A stretch of 56,057 nt of DNA, taken from an uncultured Clostridium sp. GTDB lineage: Bacteria; Bacillota; Clostridia; Oscillospirales; Oscillospiraceae. Made by a program: the position numbers and the translations under genes. A model generated the notes under the pieces. That model worked only from the letters and a program-made list of their open reading frames with translations, searched no databases and was not told the DNA's origin. Location: positions 1 through 56,057 of the forward strand of contig CAJFVL010000003.1 of assembly GCA_904420465.1 (NCBI GenBank), written 5' to 3'. Positions 41,353 through 50,283 of the stretch are shown piece after piece. Numbering within the stretch: the stretch's first letter is position 1; every line of letters begins with the position of its first letter.

Positions 41353-42558
41353 ATGCTGGTCACAAGAGAACAGATCCGGGGCTTCCGTCTGAGCGGCCAC
41401 CACCTGGACCGGCGTCTGCCGGCGGGCAGCCTGGAAAAGGCCGCCGGGGCCTGCGGCGTGCAGAACTCCCCGCCCGGGGCCTGGGAGACCACCCTGTTTC
41501 TCCGGGTGGCGGGCTGCACCCGGGGACAGCTGGAGGACGCCCTGTATCAGGACAGAAGCCTGCTCCAGGCCTGGAGCTTCCGGGGCGTCCCCACGGTGTT
41601 TCCAACCGGGGACGCGGGGGTGTTCCTCACCCCTCTGGCCGCCCTGCCCGGGGAGGAGCCCTGGATCTACACCCGGGGCGTCACCGCCGCCCTGGACTTT
41701 GTGGGAATGGACTTTGACACGCTGCTGCCCCTGGCGGAGCAGGCCTGCCGCCATCTGGAGGGGCACACCGTCCGGAGCAAGGAGGAGCTGGACCGGGTGC
41801 TGGCCGCCCTGGTGGAGGAGCGTCTGCCCCCGGAAAAGCGGGAGGCCTGGCGCGCCCCCTCCATGTACGGCAGCCCGGACAGGCAGACGGTGGGGGGCGC
41901 GGCGGTGTCCTTTCTGCTCCGGCCCTGCGCCTTCCGGGGACTGGTGGTCTTTGGGCAGAGGGAGGGGAACACCCCCACCTTTACCGCCCCCTCCCGGTGG
42001 CTGGGCCGCCCCCTGGAGACAGGGTCCGGCGGCGGTCGGGAGCTGGTGCGCCGCTTTCTGCGCTGCTGCGGCCCCTCCACCCCCGCCCTGTTCGGAGACT
42101 GGCTGGGCTGCTCCCCCCGGCAGGCCCGGCGGCTGTGGAACGGCATTTCAGAGGAGCTGGTTCCAGTGGAGACGGAGGACGGCCGGCGCTGGCTGCTGGC
42201 CAATGACTGGGATATCCTGCGCACTGCGGAGACGGGGGACAGCCTTCTCCTGGCGGGTCCCCACGACCCCTACCTGGATCTGCGGGACAAGGCCGTCATT
42301 CTGGCGGACAAGGCCCGCCAGAGGATCGTCTGGCGCACGGTATCCAACCCCGGGGCCATTCTGCGGGGCGGGCGGGTCATCGGCATCTGGACGGCAAAGG
42401 CGGCGGGGGGCTGCCTGTCGCTGGAGCTCTCCCTCTGGGAGCCGGTCAGTGCCGCCGGGCTTCGTGAGCTGGAGCGGCAGGCGGAGGAGTACGCCGCCTT
42501 TCGGGGCCGGGCCATCCGCCGTCTGACCATTCAGGAGGAGACTTCCAGCGCAGAATGA
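41353..42558 (+). CDS. Winged-helix protein of the AlkZ/YcaQ (HTH_42) type
   Basis: The product has 401 residues. The N-terminal LVTREQIRGFRLSGHHL and the segment GVQNSPPGAWETTLFLRVAG match the layout of the AlkZ-like DNA glycosylases and their relatives. In those enzymes a Q-x-Q or Q-x-D motif cuts damaged bases; here the place reads Q-N-S, so the catalytic acid or glutamine is missing or moved. The middle has three winged helices and the C-terminus a beta barrel (DPYLDLRDKAVILADKA). It may bind rather than cut damaged DNA. A hairpin follows its stop. Confidence 0.75.
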   Translation: MLVTREQIRGFRLSGHHLDRRLPAGSLEKAAGACGVQNSPPGAWETTLFLRVAGCTRGQLEDALYQDRSLLQAWSFRGVPTVFPTGDAGVFLTPLAALPGEEPWIYTRGVTAALDFVGMDFDTLLPLAEQACRHLEGHTVRSKEELDRVLAALVEERLPPEKREAWRAPSMYGSPDRQTVGGAAVSFLLRPCAFRGLVVFGQREGNTPTFTAPSRWLGRPLETGSGGGRELVRRFLRCCGPSTPALFGDWLGCSPRQARRLWNGISEELVPVETEDGRRWLLANDWDILRTAETGDSLLLAGPHDPYLDLRDKAVILADKARQRIVWRTVSNPGAILRGGRVIGIWTAKAAGGCLSLELSLWEPVSAAGLRELERQAEEYAAFRGRAIRRLTIQEETSSAE

Positions 42559-42580
42559 GAAATTCTGCCGGCAGCTTTTA

Positions 42581-42602
42581 GGGGACCGCCAGGGCGGTCC
42601 CC
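42581..42602. terminator. Hairpin between the convergent winged-helix and MBL genes
   Basis: A 10-bp stem GGGGACCGCC/GGCGGTCCCC with a 2-base loop lies between the two stops. T-tails are weak on both strands (TTTTA before, CTCTG after). Confidence 0.5.
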
Positions 42603-42620
42603 TCTGCTCCTTACATCTCT

Positions 42621-43466
42621 TTACAGCTCCAATACCTGCCCGGTGGTCAGGGCATGGCACCCCGGTCCGAAGCGCTCCCGGAGCAGTTCCAGGGCCGGAT
42701 CTCCGGTACAGTGGCCGGTGCAGAGCTCCTCCACTCCCAGGCCGCGCAGGGCATCGGCCACCGCGGCGATATACTCCGGGGTGCAGTTCATCCCGCTGGC
42801 CGCTGTCCTGCTGAACATGTGCAGGCCGCCCACCGCCGCCCGAACCCGCTTCCCCGGAAGCTGGTCCAGCACGCTGCGGACGATGTTGACCATGCCGTTG
42901 TGGCTGCAGGAGCTGAATACAATCAGCTCTCCGTCCTCCTCCAGCACCAAAGACTGCTCATGGCGGTAGTCATCGGGGACCAGCTCCCCCGCCCCGTCCC
43001 GGCGCAGCAGGTTATCCGCCTGGCAGACAAATTCCGCATCCCGGACGGTACAGGGGACCAGCCAGGCCCCAGGGAACAGCAAATGCAGGCCGTCCACCGG
43101 CCGCAGGCGGCTCCCTCCGGCCCGCTGAACCTCCTGGGGGATACCGATGAACCGCAGTCCGCCCGGGTCCCGGGCAAAGTAATCTCCCTCCGCACCCCGG
43201 CGGAAATAGACCGGGGCGGAGGGGTTGAGCTGGAAAAACCGGGCCAGTCCGCCGGCGTGGTCATAGTGCCCGTGGGAGAGCACCGCCAGCTCCACCGAAG
43301 CCAAGTCCACCCCCAGCCGCTCCGCGTTGTCCGCAAAGCGGCCGGAGGCTCCCGCGTCCAGCAGCAGCTTTCTTCCCCCGTATTCCAGATAGAGGGACAG
43401 GCCGTGCTCCGGCTGCAGGCCGGAGCCCTCCGGAGCTGTGTTCTCCACCAAAACGATCCCTTTCAT
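42621..43466 (-). CDS. MBL-fold metallohydrolase
   Basis: The product has 281 residues. The metal motif SHGHYDHAGGL is near 65-75, followed by further ligands in SSCSHNGMVNIV and the C-terminal LCTGHCTGDPA. This split pattern, with C-S-H-N-G in the second half, is that of the group that includes MptA/7,8-dihydropterin-type synthases (TIGR-like annotation by recall). Its reaction is uncertain. The ATG at 43466 has AAGGAGGTG; a GTG at 43475 would lie inside that site. It is 24 bp after the cysteine desulfurase. Confidence 0.85.
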   Translation of the reverse strand: MKGIVLVENTAPEGSGLQPEHGLSLYLEYGGRKLLLDAGASGRFADNAERLGVDLASVELAVLSHGHYDHAGGLARFFQLNPSAPVYFRRGAEGDYFARDPGGLRFIGIPQEVQRAGGSRLRPVDGLHLLFPGAWLVPCTVRDAEFVCQADNLLRRDGAGELVPDDYRHEQSLVLEEDGELIVFSSCSHNGMVNIVRSVLDQLPGKRVRAAVGGLHMFSRTAASGMNCTPEYIAAVADALRGLGVEELCTGHCTGDPALELLRERFGPGCHALTTGQVLEL

Positions 43467-43490
43467 TGGGCGCACCTCCTTGTTTCCCGT

Positions 43491-44630
43491 CTAGGACAGC
43501 GCGGTGAACAGCTCCCGGTGGGCGGCCTCCAGGCCTTCCGCCAGGGCGGTGATATCCTCCGGCGTAGTGTCGTATGAGAGGCTGATGCGCAGCGCCCCGT
43601 CCAGCTCCTTTTTGGGCAGGCCCAGAGCGGCGTAGACGTGGCTGGGCTTTCCCTTGTGGCAGGCCGAGCCGGAGGAGACATACACCCCCCGGTCGCTGAG
43701 GAAGCGGACCACCACCTCGCTCTTGTAGCCCGGCATGGTCACCGCCAGAATGTGGGGGGCCGCCCCCTCTCCGATCCGCTTCAGGCCGGGGACCCGCGTC
43801 TGAAGCAGGCTGACCGCCCTGTCCTTCAGCTCCAGCATGCGGGCGGTATCCTCCTCCATGGCCGCCCTTCCCGCTTTGGCGGCTGCGGCAAAGGCGGCAA
43901 TCTGGGCGGTGGCCTCGGTGCCCGAGCGCAGGCCGCCCTCCTGCCCGCCCCCCAGCATCATGGGAGGAAAGCGCAGCCCGCTGCGGATGTACAGCGCCCC
44001 GATTCCCTTGGGGGCGTGGATCTTGTGGCCGCTGACGGTGAGCAGGTCCACCCCCAGTCCTCTGGGGGTAAAGGGCACCTTCAGAAAGCCCTGAACCGCG
44101 TCACAGTGAAACAGGGCGGGACAGCCGGAGCGGCGGACCACCTGGACCGCCTCGGCCACCGGCAGGAGGGTGCCCAGCTCGTTGTTCACCAGCATCATGG
44201 ACACCAGAACCGTGTCGGGACGCAGAGCGCGCTCCAGGTCCTCCAGAGAAATGTTCCCCTCCCGGTCGGGCCTGAGGCAGGTCACCTCGTACCCCTCCCG
44301 CTCCAGCGCCCGGCAGGACTCCAGCACCGCCGCATGCTCATATGCGGTGGTAACGATGTGCTTCCCCTGCCTCCGGCCCAGCCGGACCGCCCCCTGGATG
44401 GCCCAGTTGTCCCCCTCGGTTCCGCAGGAGGTGAAGGTCAGCTCCTCCGGCCGGCAGCCCAGCGCCCCGGCCACATCGGCCCGCCAGCCCTTCACCGCCG
44501 CCGCCGCTGACATCCCCAGGGCATAGCGGGAGGATGGGTTTCCCCAGCCCTCCGTCATGGCCTGCACGGCCGCCTCCACCGCCTCCCGCCGCACCGGGGT
44601 GGTGGCCGCGTTATCCAGATAATGTGTCAT
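43491..44630 (-). CDS. Cysteine desulfurase (NifS/IscS family)
   Basis: The product has 379 residues. The PLP lysine is in SGHKIHAPKGIGALY (about residue 200), and the catalytic cysteine loop is SSGSACHKGKPSHVY (about 320-335). The N-terminal LDNAATTPVRREAVEA is typical. It takes sulfur from cysteine for Fe-S clusters, thiamine or tRNA thiolation. No scaffold or regulator gene is beside it. The ATG has a GAGGAAA site. Confidence 0.94.
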   Translation of the reverse strand: MTHYLDNAATTPVRREAVEAAVQAMTEGWGNPSSRYALGMSAAAAVKGWRADVAGALGCRPEELTFTSCGTEGDNWAIQGAVRLGRRQGKHIVTTAYEHAAVLESCRALEREGYEVTCLRPDREGNISLEDLERALRPDTVLVSMMLVNNELGTLLPVAEAVQVVRRSGCPALFHCDAVQGFLKVPFTPRGLGVDLLTVSGHKIHAPKGIGALYIRSGLRFPPMMLGGGQEGGLRSGTEATAQIAAFAAAAKAGRAAMEEDTARMLELKDRAVSLLQTRVPGLKRIGEGAAPHILAVTMPGYKSEVVVRFLSDRGVYVSSGSACHKGKPSHVYAALGLPKKELDGALRISLSYDTTPEDITALAEGLEAAHRELFTALS

Positions 44631-44716
44631 CCGGTTTCCTCCTGTCTCAACTCATGGAACGTATGGCTATTCTATGCCCTGGTGACTGGAAAGTCAAGCT
44701 TCCCCCGCCCCTTCCC

Positions 44717-44746
44717 TTGCCAATGGCTCCGGTTTTGTATTATAAT
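44717..44746 (+). promoter_or_regulatory. Promoter of the membrane protein-thiamine kinase transcript
   Basis: The -35 is TTGCCA (44717-44722) and the -10 is TATAAT (44741-44746), 18 bp apart, 52 bp before the ATG at 44799. Confidence 0.7.
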
Positions 44747-44798
44747 AGGTAGCAACGACATGGCCGGGCAGAAGCCTCCGGCCGGAGGAGCGGTGAGA

Positions 44799-46334
44799 AT
44801 GCCACCAAGTAAGCGTGCGGTCCGATGGGCCGTTCTTCTTGTCTTTCTGGCCTGCTGCCTGTTCATTGCCTGGAATGTGCCCTATACCCAGGATGACTGG
44901 GCCTGGGGCACGCCGGTGGGCATAAAGCGCTGGCTGTCCGGCGAGCTGAACAACCGCTATGTGGGGACCTTCTTCGTCCTGGTCATGACCCGCTCCCCGC
45001 TGCTCAAAACCCTCATCATGGGAGGGACCATGTTTCTGCTCCCCCTGCTGGCGGCCCGCCTGGCCTCCTCCGGCGGGCCGGACCGCCGCTTCCCCCTGGT
45101 CCTGCTGGGGGGCGCGGCTCTGTTCTCCATGCCCATGGTCACCTGGCGGCAGACCTTCGGCTGGGTGTCCTCCTTTGCCAACTATATCCTGGGAGGCGCG
45201 GCCGCCCTGATCCTTCTGGTGCTGTGGCGGCGGGTCCTGCGGGAAGGGAGGCCCCGGCGGGAGGACCCCGCTCTGGCCGCCGCTCTGTTCCCCCTGTCCC
45301 TGGCCGCCCAGCTCTTTGTGGAGCATCTCACCGCCGTCCTGCTGGGTGCCGCTCTTCTGGCGGCAATCCTCTCCCTGATCCTGCGGCGGGGGCGGCTGCC
45401 CGCCCTGACCGCCCTGGCCGGGTGCGCTCTGGGGGCGTTTCTCATGTTCCACAACCCCCTCTATGGACAGCTTATGGCCGAGGGCAAGGCTGTGGAGGGC
45501 ATCCGCCGGCTGATCTTCCCTCCAGGGGCCGGTTTGGGGGAGATTCTGTCCCTGACCGTCCCCCGCTATGTGCTTCAGCTTCTTCCCGGCATGTTTGAAT
45601 TCTTCCCCGGGGTATGCGCCCTGCTGTCGGCGGGCTGTCTCTGGCGTCTGATCCGCCGGGGCGCCCCCCGATGGCTGACCGCCCTTCTGGGTCTGGGGAT
45701 GGGGGGCTACAGCCTGTGCTGCGCTCTCATCATGGAATACCAGCGGCAGAATCTGAGCTGGGGCACCCCGGAGCTGCGGGCGGGCATGGCCCTCCTCCAG
45801 CTGGTTCTGGTCCTGACGGTAATCCTCTGGGCCGGCGGGCAGAGCCGGTGGCTCCCTCTGCTGCTGGTGCTCTCCGCCGCCGGACTCCTCCTCCCTTTCA
45901 GCCTGCTGGACGAGGGCGGCCCACGGTGCGCCTTTCTCTCCGGCCTGGCCCTCATGGCCGCCGCCCTCTGCCTGCTGGAGGACCTTCCCCTGCCCAAATG
46001 GGCCCGGGCAGGGGCCTGCCTGCTGCTGGCCGCCGCCGTGGGCTTTCATGTGCAGGCCTATGCCTACATCGGCCGAAACGAGGCCGCGCGCCAGGCGCAA
46101 ATTGACCGTGCCATCCAGGAACAGGCGGACACCGTCCTTCTGCCCACGGAAAGCCTGCGCTATTATTACTTCTGGGGCCGCAACCCCTTTTCGGAGGCGC
46201 CGTGGGCCGTGGAGTACCGGCAATTTTACGGCCTGCCTCCCGGTATCCAGCTGATTATTCTCCCCCACGGCTCGGCGGACTGCTGGCCTGACGTGCCTCC
46301 CGAGATGCTGGAGCAGGCCCAGCTCTTCCCCTGA
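44799..46334 (+). CDS. Polytopic membrane protein (DUF6056-like)
   Basis: The product has 511 residues and about 12 membrane segments. An early acidic loop, VPYTQDDWAWGTPVG, follows the first helix, as in GT-C-type membrane glycosyltransferases and DUF6056 proteins, and large outer loops are typical. The C-terminal part ends in a soluble domain (QADTVLLPTESLRYYYFWG). It might transfer sugars from a lipid donor; this is inference. The ATG at 44799 has a GGAGGAG site. An earlier ATG at 44760 lacks one. Confidence 0.7.
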   Translation: MPPSKRAVRWAVLLVFLACCLFIAWNVPYTQDDWAWGTPVGIKRWLSGELNNRYVGTFFVLVMTRSPLLKTLIMGGTMFLLPLLAARLASSGGPDRRFPLVLLGGAALFSMPMVTWRQTFGWVSSFANYILGGAAALILLVLWRRVLREGRPRREDPALAAALFPLSLAAQLFVEHLTAVLLGAALLAAILSLILRRGRLPALTALAGCALGAFLMFHNPLYGQLMAEGKAVEGIRRLIFPPGAGLGEILSLTVPRYVLQLLPGMFEFFPGVCALLSAGCLWRLIRRGAPRWLTALLGLGMGGYSLCCALIMEYQRQNLSWGTPELRAGMALLQLVLVLTVILWAGGQSRWLPLLLVLSAAGLLLPFSLLDEGGPRCAFLSGLALMAAALCLLEDLPLPKWARAGACLLLAAAVGFHVQAYAYIGRNEAARQAQIDRAIQEQADTVLLPTESLRYYYFWGRNPFSEAPWAVEYRQFYGLPPGIQLIILPHGSADCWPDVPPEMLEQAQLFP

Positions 46335-46362
46335 ATTTTCCTTTGAGAAAGGATGGATTTCT

Positions 46363-47031
46363 GTGACCCAATCTACCGGTGTCTGTTATATCGCGGGGGC
46401 CATGTCTCTGACCCCCGCCCTGTGCCCCTGTCCCAGGGCGGAGGATTTTGTCATTGCTGCCGACCGCGGCTACGACTCCCTGATGGCCTATGGAGTAACC
46501 CCCGACCTGGTGGTGGGGGACTTCGACTCCCTGGGCTACGCTCCCTCCCATCCCAACGTGATTCAGCTGCCCTGCGCCAAGGATGACACCGACATGGTTT
46601 TTGCCCTGCGGCAGGGACTGGACCGGGGCTACCGCCGCTTTGTTCTGCTGGGGGGTGTGGGGGGCAGACTGGAGCACACCCTGGCCAACCTGCAGGTGCT
46701 GGACTGGCTGACCACTCAGGGGGCTCAGGGCTTTCTGGCCGGGGAAAAGACAGTGGCCACCGCCCTGCGGAACGGCTCCCTCACCTTTCCTCCCTCCATG
46801 TCAGGATACCTGTCCGTATTCTGCAACAGCGGAGAGGCCCGGGGCGTGACCCTCAGGGGGCTGAAATTTCCCCTGGAGGACTCCGCTCTGCTGGGCAGCT
46901 TTCCCGTGGGGGTAAGCAACGAGTTCTTGGGCCAGCCCGCCCACGTCTCGGTGCGGGAGGGGTGCCTGCTGCTGCTGTGGGAGGAGCGAGGGGACTTCTA
47001 CCCGCTGCTTCCCAAGCTGTGGCTGGTCTGA
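46363..47031 (+). CDS. Thiamine diphosphokinase (thiamine pyrophosphokinase)
   Basis: The product has 222 residues. AADRGYDSLMAYGVTPDLVVGDFDSLG is the ATP/Mg2+ site (DRG and GDFDS), KDDTDMVFAL the catalytic TD motif, and LLGGVGGRLEHTLANLQVL the thiamine site. It makes thiamine diphosphate from thiamine and ATP. The start is GTG at 46363 with an AAAGGA site. It lies 28 bp after the membrane protein. No TPP riboswitch is seen upstream. Confidence 0.93.
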   Translation: MTQSTGVCYIAGAMSLTPALCPCPRAEDFVIAADRGYDSLMAYGVTPDLVVGDFDSLGYAPSHPNVIQLPCAKDDTDMVFALRQGLDRGYRRFVLLGGVGGRLEHTLANLQVLDWLTTQGAQGFLAGEKTVATALRNGSLTFPPSMSGYLSVFCNSGEARGVTLRGLKFPLEDSALLGSFPVGVSNEFLGQPAHVSVREGCLLLLWEERGDFYPLLPKLWLV

Positions 47032-47073
47032 CCGCCCCCTTGTACGCACGATCTGATGAACGGAGGTCTTACT

Positions 47074-47868
47074 ATGTCTGAACAGCGCAGCGATAATGAT
47101 CTGCGGCTGGCTGTCCTCATTGACGCGGACAACGCCTCCCGCACCGCCATGAAGGATGTGATGGCCGAGGTGGCGGTCTACGGCACCCCCACCATCAAGC
47201 GCATTTACGGCGACTGGACCTCCCCCAACATGTCCACCTGGAAGTCCATTCTGCTGGAGTGCGCGCTCACTCCCATCCAGCAGTACGGCTACACCACCGG
47301 CAAAAATTCCACCGATTCGGCCATGATTATCGACGCCATGGACATTCTCTACTCGGGCAACTGCGACGGCTTTGTTCTGGTGTCCAGCGACTCCGACTTT
47401 ACCCGGCTGGCCATCCGCCTGCGGGAGGCTGGAATGAAGGTATACGGCATGGGGGAGAAAAAGACCCCCCAGCCCTTCATTGTGGCCTGCGACAAATTTG
47501 TCTACATCGAGGTCATCCGGGCGGCGGCCAAGCAGGCCGCCGAGGCCGCCAGACAGAAGGAAGCGCAGGCCCAGAAAAGCGCCAAGAAGGAGGCCAGGAA
47601 ATCAGCCTCCTCCTCCGGTCCCGTTCCGCTGGAGGTTGTGGAGCTGATTGCCGAGTCGGTGGAGGACCTGTGCGAGGAGGACGGTCTGGCCCACATGGGC
47701 AAGCTAGGCAACCTGCTGTTAAAGAAGCGGCCCGACTTTGACCCCCGCAATTACGGATTTTCCAAGCTGTCCAAGCTGATCCAGGCTTTGGACCGCTTCC
47801 AGATTGTCCCCCAGGGGGTGGACAACACCGAATTTTATGTGAGGGATGTGTGCCAGGAGGACAAGTAG
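47074..47868 (+). CDS. NYN-domain and LOTUS (OST-HTH) RNA-processing protein
   Basis: The product has 264 residues. N-terminal NYN nuclease-like domain (about 12-160): LIDADNASRTAM, GKNSTDSAMIIDAMDIL and VSSDSDFTRLAIRLRE give the three acidic sites of a PIN/NYN metal centre. A coiled basic linker rich in Ala/Lys (about 160-190). C-terminal OST-HTH/LOTUS (195-260): VVELIAESVEDLCEEDGLAHMG and LGNLLLKKRPDFDPRNYGFSKL. It likely binds RNA and may cut it. The ATG at 47074 has GGAGGT 7 bases upstream. Confidence 0.88.
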   Translation: MSEQRSDNDLRLAVLIDADNASRTAMKDVMAEVAVYGTPTIKRIYGDWTSPNMSTWKSILLECALTPIQQYGYTTGKNSTDSAMIIDAMDILYSGNCDGFVLVSSDSDFTRLAIRLREAGMKVYGMGEKKTPQPFIVACDKFVYIEVIRAAAKQAAEAARQKEAQAQKSAKKEARKSASSSGPVPLEVVELIAESVEDLCEEDGLAHMGKLGNLLLKKRPDFDPRNYGFSKLSKLIQALDRFQIVPQGVDNTEFYVRDVCQEDK

Positions 47869-47873
47869 AAACC

Positions 47874-47903
47874 GGCGGGGACACAGGCGGCTGTGTCCCC
47901 GCC
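47874..47903 (+). terminator. Terminator after the NYN-LOTUS gene
   Basis: The perfect 13-bp stem GGCGGGGACACAG/CTGTGTCCCCGCC with a GCGG loop sits 5 bp after the stop. The tail TTGACTTT doubles as the -35 of the next promoter. Confidence 0.6.
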
Positions 47904-47932
47904 TTGACTTTCCCGCCTCATTCTGTTATACT
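47904..47932 (+). promoter_or_regulatory. Promoter of the MATE gene
   Basis: The -35 is TTGACT (47904-47909) and the -10 is TATACT (47927-47932), 17 bp apart, directly after the previous terminator. Confidence 0.75.
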
Positions 47933-47979
47933 GGGCCGGCTTTTCGGCGGAAGCCCGCCGCGGAAGGGAGTTGGTCGCC

Positions 47980-49332
47980 GTGTCACAGGAACGCGGCAAC
48001 ATTTTAGGTTCCATGCCCATCGGGAGGCTGGTGGTCCACATGTCCTGGCCCATCATGCTGTCCATGCTGATGCAGGCGGTTTACAACCTGGTGGACAGCA
48101 TCTATGTCTCCCGGATCGGCGACGAAGCCTTTTTAGCCCTGTCCTATGCCTATCCCATCCAAACCCTGATGGTGGCCTTCTGCGTCGGCACAGGGGTGGG
48201 CTTCAGCGCGGTGCTCTCCCGGCGGCTGGGGGAGAGAAAGCTGGACCAGGCCAACAGCGCCGTGCTCCATGGATACCTGCTTTACCTGCTGTGCTGGCTG
48301 CTCTTTCTTGCCTTTGGCCTGTTTGCCTGCGGCGTCTACCTGCGCTCCTGCACGGAAAACGCCGCTGTTGTTCAAATGGGGGCCGATTATCTGCGCATCT
48401 GCTGCTGCTTCTCCTTCGGCATGTGCATGCAGTTCCCCTGTGAACGGGTCCTTCAATCCACCGGGCACCCCGCCGGCTTTATGATTGTCCAGGGCTCCGG
48501 CGCGGTCATCAACGTCATTCTGGACCCCATCCTGATCTTCTTCTTTGACATGGGGGTGGCGGGTGCGGCGGCCGCCACCGTTATCGGACAGATTTCGGGG
48601 GCTGTCATCGGTTTTTTCCTGATCCGGCGCATCCGGGACCAATTTCCCATCTCCCTGTCCGGCTTCCGGTTCCACCCCGCCATTACCGGCGAGATGTGCC
48701 GCATTGCCGCCCCCGCCGTCCTGATGCAGTCCCTGAGCAGTCTGATGTCTCTGGGTCTCAACGCCATTTTAAATCTCTGGTCGGAGACGGCGGTGTGGGT
48801 GCTGGGGGTCTATTTCAAGCTTCAGTCCTTTGTACTCATGCCAGTGTTCAGCATCAACAACGGGCTGATCTCCATCATCAGCTACAATTACGGGGCGGGG
48901 TCCCGCCGGCGGGTGGAGGGGGCGGTCCGCTTCGGACTGATCACCGCCCTGGCCACAGCGCTGATCGGCGCGGCCATCCTGTGGCTGTGTGCCTCCCCGC
49001 TGCTCACGGTCTGCTTTGCTGCCTCGTCCCAGGCTCTGGAGCTGGGGGTGCCTTCCCTGCGGATGACGGCTCTCGCGTTCCCCATCGCCTCGGTGAGCAT
49101 TACCCTGTCCGCCGCCTTTCAGCCTTTGGGACGCAGCAGCTGCTCCCTGGCGATCTCCCTGCTGCGGCAGATTGTCCTTCTGCTGCCCGCCGCCCTGCTC
49201 CTGGTCTGGGTTCGCCCACAATGGACCTTTCTCTCTTTCCCTGCGGCCGAGCTGCTCTCCTGCCTGGTTTCCATTCTCCTGTTCCGCCGCCTGTACAGGG
49301 ACAAAATCGCCTTGATCGGGCAGGGCCTATAA
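47980..49332 (+). CDS. MATE-family efflux transporter
   Basis: The product has 450 residues, 12 membrane segments in two halves. The first half starts PIGRLVVHMSWPIMLSMLMQ and has NLVDSIYVSRIGDEAFLALS, the usual NorM/DinF motif; the second half begins near IAAPAVLMQSLSSLMSLG. MATE proteins export drugs or metabolites using Na+ or H+. I prefer the GTG at 47980 since the GGAAGGGAG site ends 9 bases before it, rather than the TTG at 47971 that touches it. Confidence 0.93.
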   Translation: MSQERGNILGSMPIGRLVVHMSWPIMLSMLMQAVYNLVDSIYVSRIGDEAFLALSYAYPIQTLMVAFCVGTGVGFSAVLSRRLGERKLDQANSAVLHGYLLYLLCWLLFLAFGLFACGVYLRSCTENAAVVQMGADYLRICCCFSFGMCMQFPCERVLQSTGHPAGFMIVQGSGAVINVILDPILIFFFDMGVAGAAAATVIGQISGAVIGFFLIRRIRDQFPISLSGFRFHPAITGEMCRIAAPAVLMQSLSSLMSLGLNAILNLWSETAVWVLGVYFKLQSFVLMPVFSINNGLISIISYNYGAGSRRRVEGAVRFGLITALATALIGAAILWLCASPLLTVCFAASSQALELGVPSLRMTALAFPIASVSITLSAAFQPLGRSSCSLAISLLRQIVLLLPAALLLVWVRPQWTFLSFPAAELLSCLVSILLFRRLYRDKIALIGQGL

Positions 49333-49376
49333 CAAAAATAACCGGGAAGCGGTTTCACCGCTTCCCGGTTTTATGT
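49332..49376. terminator. Bidirectional terminator between convergent genes
   Basis: A perfect 14-bp stem AACCGGGAAGCGGT/ACCGCTTCCCGGTT with a 3-base loop has TTTTAT on the plus side and ATTTTTG on the minus side. It serves both the MATE gene and the membrane protein at 49397-50167. Confidence 0.85.
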
Positions 49377-49396
49377 TATCGTCTCTGTCCAGCCTT

Positions 49397-50167
49397 TCAC
49401 ATCAGCTTGACGGTGTAGTACACCAGCAGGCCGAACAGCCATGCAATCATGACAAAAATCAGATAATAGGCCGCGCTGGCCCCCACAGCCAGAGAAACCA
49501 CCATAACAGCCAGGCCGGCCAGGCAGCTGATTACAGCAGGCCAGTAGTTGGCATTCTTGGACAGCACACGGACCTCCTGGCCTCCGCTCCGCCGGACCAC
49601 GCCGCCGCCTCTCTTCAGCCAGAGGGTGCCCGCCAGAATGACCACCAGACCGGCCAGCACCAGACCGGCCTCCAGTCCAAAGGCGCCGTCCCGGTAGCGC
49701 ACAAACCACAGTCCCAGAATCGTCAGCCCGCTGGCAGAGGCAGCCAGGAAAAATTCCCGCTGGTACAGGTAGTACACCAGCGCCAGGCCCGCCCAGGCGG
49801 GCACCAGCAGAAAGAGCATCTGCACTCCAGGCTCCTGAAAGGTCAGGCTCACATGGGCGCAGATCACCAGGGCCCCGCAGACCAGGGCCAGAACTGTGGG
49901 CAGGCCAAACTTTCCGCCCTTCCAGAATTGAACGGCCGCCCAGACCAGACACAGGACCCCCGCCACAAGGCCGCCAATCCGCACCCAGGTCAGCGTGTTC
50001 AGGGCGATGGTGGCCTGGGTCACCTCTGAGACGTAGAAATGAATATAATAGCGGTTTACCAGCAGCATCAGCAGCTCCAGCACGATGGCGCCGCCCACCC
50101 AAAGCAATCCGCGGTTAAACGCCTTGTCCTCCTGACGACGGCGCTCTTCTCTCAGGTTCTTGTCCAT
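49397..50167 (-). CDS. Membrane protein of unknown function
   Basis: The product has 256 residues. A charged start (MDKNLREERRRQEDKAFN) is followed by seven to eight hydrophobic segments, with a basic loop (WLKRGGGVVRRSGGQEVRVLSKNANYW). The fold is not recognised, and no catalytic motif is seen. The ATG at 50167 has an AAGGAG site 12 bases before it. A strong promoter (50254-50282) and the terminator at 49332-49376 make it a single-gene transcript. Confidence 0.7.
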   Translation of the reverse strand: MDKNLREERRRQEDKAFNRGLLWVGGAIVLELLMLLVNRYYIHFYVSEVTQATIALNTLTWVRIGGLVAGVLCLVWAAVQFWKGGKFGLPTVLALVCGALVICAHVSLTFQEPGVQMLFLLVPAWAGLALVYYLYQREFFLAASASGLTILGLWFVRYRDGAFGLEAGLVLAGLVVILAGTLWLKRGGGVVRRSGGQEVRVLSKNANYWPAVISCLAGLAVMVVSLAVGASAAYYLIFVMIAWLFGLLVYYTVKLM

Positions 50168-50253
50168 TGATTTCCATTCTCCTTGCCCCGGGGCACCCAT
50201 GACCGGCCCCGGCAAGATTGCCATTTGTCGGCTTTGTCTCCAGACAATTTTAT

Positions 50254-50282
50254 ATTGTACCAGATCGCGCTATTTTTTGCAA
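50254..50282 (-). promoter_or_regulatory. Promoter of the unknown membrane protein
   Basis: On the minus strand, -35 TTGCAA (50282-50277) and -10 TACAAT (50259-50254) are 17 bp apart. Confidence 0.75.
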
Positions 50283-50283
50283 C

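Noticed and set aside
44694-46268. A 524-residue minus-strand frame opposite the membrane protein
   Set aside because: Very rich in Gly, Gln and Pro, a mirror of a hydrophobic protein; no ribosome site.
46335-46362. TPP riboswitch before the thiamine diphosphokinase
   Set aside because: The gap is only 28 bp and the gene follows the membrane protein on one transcript; no riboswitch motif is seen.
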